Assembly: GCF_905475395.1 (NCBI RefSeq)
Contig: NC_058338.1
Coordinates: 39,303,435 to 39,367,434, forward strand
DNA length: 64,000 bases
Source of the DNA: Chrysoperla carnea
Lineage: Eukaryota; Arthropoda; Insecta; Neuroptera; Chrysopidae
Direction: 5' to 3'
The translations under genes were made by a program, and so were the position numbers. Positions 57,582 through 64,000 of the stretch are shown here, one piece after another; the stretch's first letter is position 1; each line of letters starts with the position of its first letter. Under the pieces are notes generated by a model. That model saw nothing but the letters and a program-made list of their open reading frames with translations, did no database searches and was not told where the DNA came from.

Positions 57582-58105
57582 AGATATGAAAATGGCTTTC
57601 TGTGAAACTTTTTCTAACCCACCCTAAATTGTTCTTTGGATAATTCTGATCAAAAGCTCTCACGACCACAAAAATTTTTAACGAGTAGTTTTCGAGCTAC
57701 GGGCGATCAAAGCTGCACATATTTTATATTTATAGTATCTATATGACTAGAAAAATGGCTTTCTATGAACCATTTTCAAACCGCCCCCATAATATTCTTC
57801 GGATCGTTTTGATCAAAAGCTCTCCCGGTCACAAAATTTTTTAACGGGTATTTTTCGAGCTAAGGGCTTTCTAAGCTACACCATATATTAAAGTTATCCA
57901 GCCCTTAGCTCGAAAACTGCCCGTTGAAAAATTTGTGGCCGAGAATTTGGTACTATAAATATAATATATGTGTAGCTTTGACCGCCCATAGCTCAAAAAC
58001 TACTGGTTAAAAATTTTTGTGGTTGTGATAGCTTTGGATCAAAATGAATCCAAAGAACATTTTAGGGTGTGTTAGAAAAACTTTCACAGAAAGCCTATCT
58101 AATAT
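57582..58105. mobile_element. Composite element: two direct units plus one inverted unit
   Basis: Unit A (from 57582) and unit B (from about 57745) are direct repeats with a period of about 163 bases (atggctttctatgaa, gatcaaaagctctc, ttaacgggt, tttcgagcta). Unit C (about 57896-58105) is inverted: cttagctcgaaaactgc, aaaatttgtgg, aagaacattttagggtgtgt, ctttcacagaaagcc. A plus C, or B plus C, can fold into a long hairpin. Non-coding. Confidence 0.75.
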
Positions 58106-59060
58106 TGATTGATTCTTTCTACCTTATTGTCATCGGTTCGTAATATGTATGTATAGTTTCAGACCATTCAAACATCCAATTGAGCGAAACCAGAATTGAA
58201 TAATTCGAGCATATTCATTAATGCAGGTTAAGCTAATAAAAGCGAGTTAAAAACTTTTAAAATAATTTTTAAAAAAACCGCCTCTGGTGTTCAATAAGCC
58301 GTGTAATCGGAGGCCTATAGTCTGACTAATATAAGGCATTTTCTGCTTTTGATACTCTTAAGCCACGCTGACGCTAAGTCGGTTTTTTTAAATTTTTTCG
58401 ATTAAATAAGTTTTTAGTTTTAATATTTTGAATATTTAGAACTGTGCGATTTACACCAGCTACATTTTGTTTCCTTCTTTCTTATCAAATATGGTTCTTT
58501 TGCATTTAAATATTCCACGAGATTAATGTGTCAAAGTGAGTTTGTTTACTCTTAGTGGCGGAGAAACATCAATTTTACTGCCCTAACTTAATATTCTGTA
58601 TTTTGTATATTCTGATATAAAAATACTCATCATACAATCTTAACTATGCAATCGCGTGTTAAATAAATCAAAATGGAAGCTAAAATCATAAACACATTAA
58701 GTGATGAAGAATGATTTGAGTTTCGTGAGGAGATAATGGAATTTAAAAGTAATAATGTACCTATCTGATAGTCTGATACCTTAAACATTATCAACATTTT
58801 TGTAATACATTTGTTCCATTCATAGCATTCTTAGCTGCTATGTTATAAATATGTATTTTCTATTATTTAAGATTTTAATGCATTTTAGCTTTTTTTATGG
58901 ATATTCTTTCGTTTTTCATAAAATTAAAAAAAGACATCTTGTTTGAAATAAATTCATTCTGAATATACGCATTCGGTTGGTGCAGAATAACAATATGCGC
59001 CACATAAATATCAAAATTAGCGTAATTTTATAATAGAACTTTTCATTTACAAAATGATTA
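58106..59060. other. Mostly gene-free, one broken open frame
   Basis: At 58673 ATG starts MEAKIINTLSDEE, then TGA, then FEFREEIMEFKSNNVPI and stop in the same frame (to 58768). This looks like a decayed coding fragment. The rest shows no exon. Confidence 0.3.
58673..58768 (+). pseudogene. Possible decayed N-terminal coding fragment
   Basis: The frame from ATG 58673 has a protein-like acidic composition on both sides of a single in-frame TGA (at codon 14). Upstream lies gatataaaaatactcatcat, TATA-like, and the context cAAAATGG at the ATG is good. It could be the start of a broken transposon gene or a chance frame; no family is recognised. Confidence 0.25.
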
Positions 59061-59208
59061 TTTTTGTTTCGGACAGATTTCAATCAAGTAAAGACATATC
59101 ACATATCTTCAATCCTAGTCAAAAAACGCTGTTTGTTTGATAAAGATAAAATATATTAGATTTTCTTAGGTTGAATAATTTTTTGACAACTGTCCGAAAC
59201 AAAAGCAA
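59061..59208. mobile_element. Short inverted-repeat element with TTTGTTTCGGACAG ends
   Basis: ttttgtttcggacag at 59062-59079 and ctgtccgaaacaaaa at 59188-59203 are reverse complements, enclosing about 110 bases of AT-rich non-coding DNA. This is the layout of a MITE. No second copy is in the window. Confidence 0.5.
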
Positions 59209-62200
59209 ATCGATGAAAAGGTCTATTCACGACACTAAAAAAACGCCACCTGTTAAAAAATATAAATTCAATTTAAAATGTCTGCTGTTTTCATGAAATT
59301 CTGTGTAAATATTTACAATTTTTTTTAATAACATTTATAGTTGCTATTAGTACATTTAATAAACCGTAAAATACCATCAAATGTGAAAAAGTGGTGGAAC
59401 AGCTCCGATTTCAAAAGTTTTTTGTGTACGACTTTCAGAAACATTCAGCCGCACTAACCTCAGCATGACAAAGAAAATTAGAGTAGTTTTCCGATCCCCA
59501 AAGCACTCCAAATAGTAACAGTGAAAACAAATGAAAATTTAACCTCGAAAATCGTTTCCCCATTGTTTTTCGTGGTCGTTTATTATGAATTCAAGGTTAA
59601 AAAGCAACTGAATACGGTTGCAATCCCATTAAAACTACCCCTAGAAGTATCAATGATAAACAGATTTTGAAAATTCTGAATTTTACCTCAAAAATTATGT
59701 CTCTGCTGTTTTCGGAGTCGTTAACTTCGTTAAAAGAATACACGCTTTTTTGTCGACGCGACACCACAATACGTTTTATTTATTTCTTTTTTTAAAGAAA
59801 TGAATTTTATATGGTTTTCAAGACTATATAAAAAGCTTATTATATATGCTTAAATAAATATTAGTAAACATCGTTATCGATTTTGTATATTTCAAAATAT
59901 TCATTTACTTCCTTAAACTGTTCCATTAAATTTTTCAGTTTTACAACGTACCATAAAAGAACTTATGTTATTTTTATGGAGTTGATAAATAAACTGAATT
60001 TATTTTAAAACGAAACGTGCTGCACCAGCAGCCAACACTTATAAACCATTGTCTGTCATTGAACCATTGTCTGTCATTGAGATAAGCATTTATATATTGT
60101 AAAATATCGTGAGTGATTGGCAATCATTTCCAATTTCCAACCTGGCTATTAAACGCAGGGAACTAAAAACTAGCACATGTTCGTAACTGGAAAAAAATAG
60201 ATGAAAACTTTTATTGGAAAGTTTACTCTTCAACCTTTTGTTCTAATACAAATTTTCCTCTATTTCTTACTTGTAACACACATGAGGTAGTTCATTGCCT
60301 CCAAAGCCTAACTGCAAAAATGGGAATTGAAAATGAGTGCCATTCATTCCATTTTCCAATAACTTGAATGCATCAATAACAGGCATTCGTTTATTAGACA
60401 TTTAAATGTGTTGTTAGCTATCGGTCCATAAGCATATCTAAATTATTTAACATATTTTACGACTTTTACGAATGATGTAAGTTTATTTACAAATGTTCAT
60501 TCTGCAGCTCCTACCCTTAGAATATAATCAAGTTAAAGTATTTTAAGTTCCTAAATTTAAATTTTTAGTACTTAATGGAGTTTCTTTTCTGTCCTTTTCG
60601 CTTTAAGGTAGTTGGATCACGCAAGCAAAATATGAATAAACTTTTAATATAAGTAATTAAAAGCCTAATGGCACCCGCTGTTAAAATTGAAAGACAATTT
60701 ACGCCTAACATCAGATAATTGAAATTAAAAATGACATTATTTGTATTTTTATGAATTATTATTGATCGTTACAAGTGAAATTTACAAAATTTAAAAAACC
60801 CCCGATAAATTTTTTGGCTACGGAAATTTAAACTCGCTCTTGAAACGTATCTAAGAACACTCTCCATTAAAAATTGAGTTATTCAGTATAACTAGTACTG
60901 TAGTTTGTGGCGCTCGTACGCCGAAACTATTCATTTATGAAAAAAATGGTTACGACATAAATTGTAGGAAATTTTCTCTAGTTTAATTTTGTATGTAGAC
61001 ACTTTCCTCGTAAAATGACTCGGAAAGAAGATATCGTCAAAAAACTCCTTTTGACGCCATTTTTCCAATATGGCATATATGGCTTTTTTTAACCAAATAA
61101 CTATAGTATTATGTAATTCTTGATATTTTAAAAGTAAAATCAAAAGTCTTATTTGATTCTGATGCAAGACATTTATTTACTTACTATTGGCTCTTGATCT
61201 GTAAAGTATTAAAAGTTTTAATATGTTTCCTCCTGTTACGTACGTACAATGCATAATAAAGCGCATTCGAAAATATATCTACCACGTGTGTGTATATGCA
61301 AGAGTATTGATCGTTTCGGAGCTTGACTGTATGTTGTGTATATAATACTATTCGACCAAATAGTTAGAAACATTAAATTGTCTAGTATTGTATACTGTAG
61401 TACATAATTGACCTACTAGGTATAGTATTCACAAACTATGAACAAATACATTACCAAAAATGAAGAATGAGTGAACTAGGGTGGAGGCTAGTTTTTTATG
61501 TGGATATGTTTACACTAATGATGAAAAAATTGGGAAATGTAGCTGCCTGAAGCTAGACACAGAATATTTTTAATTATTTATGCATTTTTTAATTTGTAGA
61601 ATTTTTAACATGGTTTTTCTAGGGTAATTATCCAACGAACATGTGTGTGTGTATTCTTCTTTGATATTAGCTTTTCACTACATAATAACAATAATAATCT
61701 CTACATGGACGATGCAAGATGAACTCTTTTTCTGTTTTATTTCAAACTGGATATCCTGAGAATACCATCGCTGTTATGGCTTTTGTCTCGCAATGGCCAT
61801 ACTGACAGAAAATTCTATATTTGGGTATACTTATTAAGAATATATAAATACAAAGTTCGGAAAATTAACATGGTTTTTCGGATCATCAACAATTTTTAAA
61901 TTCTAGAAAAAACATATCCTTGTCACTAATCCTTCTTACAAACCAACAATCCTCTAGATTAATTTGGAGAAACTGTAAAAACGTCGCTAAATAATAAAAA
62001 AAAGCTTGTAAGTTAGTAGTACCCAAAAGGCACATTCTTGATATACTAACTCAAGTAACACACAGATTTTCAATCATTTATTTATTAGCTCAATCTGAGG
62101 ACTTGCACAGAAGTTTAAAGCCATAAAAACGTCGAAAAAATTGTTATTTTCTGCTAGGAATCCCCTCCAAATTGCTCAAGTACCAATACCGCCTTTATAA

Positions 62201-63243
62201 TACCGATCCGCTTAGTAAACAACCATGCATACCAATTTTCAGATCATTGAAACTAAAGGCATTTCCAAAAACCCAAAAAATTTGTAATAATATTCATGAA
62301 ACGGATTTATATATAGCACATCCCCAATCTTACTCCGTTAACATTCGATACCGTACATAAGACTATATTTTCGGGGAAAATATGACTATAAAAAAGGATA
62401 AAACTTTTTTTTGAAAAACAATTCATCATGATATATGTTTAACCTCATGTTGTTCGGGTTTACGTATAACATAACCTATCAACATTTCAAACATTTGAAG
62501 TGGATAATCATTTTTATTTTATTATATAGCCCACGTTTTTGTAACTTCGACAATATTTCAAGTGAACAAAAGGTGATCCTTTTTTATTTAAAGTCAATTT
62601 ATAAAATGTAAATTTTCCTTGAATTGACGTTTTGGAGAAGACAAATTTAATAAAAACGTTTTCATGAATAATATTGTACTATAGTTTAGGCCATGATTTG
62701 TTTTGATATTTCATCCATTTTATAAAATTATTGTTCAACGCTTTTCGATAATAATTTACTTTTTAATAATGTTTAATGTTGAATATTGTATCTGTCGTAA
62801 CATATTGTAACTCCTATAGCTCTAGTCAAAGTTATTTTCGGCCCCATTTATGTATCAGAGACTAACAGTGAGTTCCAGAATTCTTTAGAATGTTCATAAA
62901 TATTCTTAATTGTTCGAGAACTTTTCAAATGTAAGAAGAATGATTTGAAACATTCGAAAACGATCCAGAACATTAAAAATGGTTAGTGAGTTCTACAATC
63001 CAGATTTTTCGAGAATGATTTGGAATTTTCAAAAGATTATTCTAACAAAATACGTTTTTAAAGCACATAATTTAATTTAACTGATTCAATTTAATTCTGC
63101 TTTAAAATCAATACATAATATAATCTATTCAAAAGCTTCCCGCTATTTGTCCCTATGTCCTTATATAAGCTTAGATTTTTAAAACTACGCAACGAATTTT
63201 GATGAGATTTCTAATAGATAGAGTGATTTAAGAGGAAGGATAA
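59209..63243. other. Gene-free AT-rich stretch
   Basis: An exact 18-base tandem duplication (aaccattgtctgtcattg) lies at 60044-60079. Near 63120-63240 (ctatttgtccctatgtcc, aaaactacgcaacgaatttt, gatagagtgatttaagagga) the sequence resembles a widespread insect retroelement tail and leads into the foldback at 63244. No exon recognised. Confidence 0.35.
60044..60079. repeat. Exact 18-bp tandem duplication
   Basis: aaccattgtctgtcattg occurs twice in direct succession without mismatch. Confidence 0.9.
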
Positions 63244-63731
63244 GAGGCCAACCTTGGGAACTTAACTTCAAAGTGTATTTTCGAACCTAGTTGTACAATT
63301 TAATTGATTCTAAATTATAATTTTGCTAAATATAAGTTACTAGCTGTGAACTACCCGCTTCGCTGGGCAACTTCAATTTTAAATACAAAGATTATTGTGT
63401 TATAATCTTCACTTCATATGCTGTCACCTTCCTTTTGTTCACAATTTCTTTAACCTCTAAAATTATCAGTGTTTCTTTACTATATTATACACTGATAATT
63501 TTAGAGGTTAAAGAAATTGTGAACAAAAGGAGGGTAAGTGACGGCATATGAAGTGAAGGTTATAACACAATAATCTTTGTATTTAAAATTGAAGTTGCCC
63601 AACGAAGTGGGTTGTTCACTGCTAGTAACTTAGAATAGAGTTAGAATATTTAGCAAAATTATAATTTAGAATCAATTAAATTTTACAACTAGGTTCGAAA
63701 AAGCACTTGTAAAGTTCCCAAGGTTGGCCTC
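63244..63731. mobile_element. Long foldback element, ~230-240-bp arms, 16-base loop
   Basis: The left arm 63244-63472 runs from gaggccaaccttgggaact to taaaattatcagtgt, and the right arm 63489-63731 runs from acactgataattttagaggt to gttcccaaggttggcctc. The inner parts (aacctctaaaattatcagtg; ttaaatacaaagattattgt) are almost perfect reverse complements, which implies a fairly recent inversion-duplication. The arms include gaactacccgcttcgctggg, a phrase typical of decayed insect retroelements, so this may be a retroelement tail that was duplicated head to head. Confidence 0.88.
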
Positions 63732-64000
63732 GTTGATTTTAATATTCAACCAGTTCAGTTGATCTAGAGCAATCTTGTCTAGGAAACGCCGTGCATTGCA
63801 GCTAGTACAAATGTAAACGTAAAATAGTGCTAGCATAAAAAGAATTATTTCGTGCTTAATATAAATAAAACTTAGACGTTAGTATTATATTATATGAATC
63901 AATAAAATTTATATGTATAGACACTTTGTACACTTAATTAACGTATTCAATTACCAACGATTAAAACCGACTATTATTTACTATTAGCATGTAATTCTAA
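63732..64000. other. Window end, no gene seen
   Basis: Short AT-rich stretch with no recognised element. Confidence 0.4.

Noticed and set aside
60283..60300. let-7-like seed (TGAGGTAG)
   Set aside because: The sequence departs from let-7 after the seed and no complementary arm lies nearby, so no precursor hairpin can form.
1..64000. CRISPR arrays, bacterial operons, ribosome binding sites, phage or plasmid functions
   Set aside because: None seen; spliced genes and repeat content identify a eukaryotic nuclear genome, so these categories do not apply.

Overview
This is a 64 kb piece of an AT-rich (by eye well over 65 percent A+T), intron-bearing nuclear genome. GT-AG introns, AATAAA signals, a recognisable eIF5 protein and dense short transposon derivatives all point to an insect or another arthropod; I cannot place it more precisely from sequence alone. 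There is no bacterial, plasmid or phage organisation, and almost all of the DNA is intronic or intergenic.

The only complete gene I can read with confidence is translation initiation factor eIF5 (21436-24181, + strand, six coding exons, 449 residues). The 3' end of a RING-H2 protein gene lies at 241-1608 (+). Between them are pieces of at least one unidentified + strand gene: a 5' exon pair at about 3280-3691, a possible internal exon at 11220-11340, a TATA-type promoter and possible first exon at 14191-14623, and a convincing terminal coding exon at 20586-20703 just upstream of eIF5. Downstream of eIF5, two short first coding exons (26534-26613 and 45471-45535) end in the same splice phase and may be alternative starts of one large gene running past the window. 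A possible divergent first exon lies on the minus strand at 44213-44336. From about 46 kb to the end I see no convincing gene.

The rest is repeat-rich. It holds a dispersed family with TATACCATGTATA inverted ends (five longer copies or fragments plus isolated tails), a foldback family with CAGGGTG ends that shares an internal core with it, two hAT-type MITEs with 8-bp target duplications, a tRNA-derived SINE in two copies, and a five-unit tandem array with a period near 306 bp (28492-30000) plus a distant permuted copy. There is also a degenerate ~60-bp minisatellite (33576-34200) and an unusual number of long inverted repeats (at 7.6, 13.2, 16.3, 41.2, 46.4, 52.2, 57.6 and 63.2 kb). A hammerhead-ribozyme-like motif sits on the minus strand at 47059-47089.

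The genes show no shared pathway: eIF5 is a housekeeping translation factor and the RING protein is a probable ubiquitin ligase. The most unusual content is the modular, foldback-rich repeat landscape and the self-cleaving-RNA-like motif.
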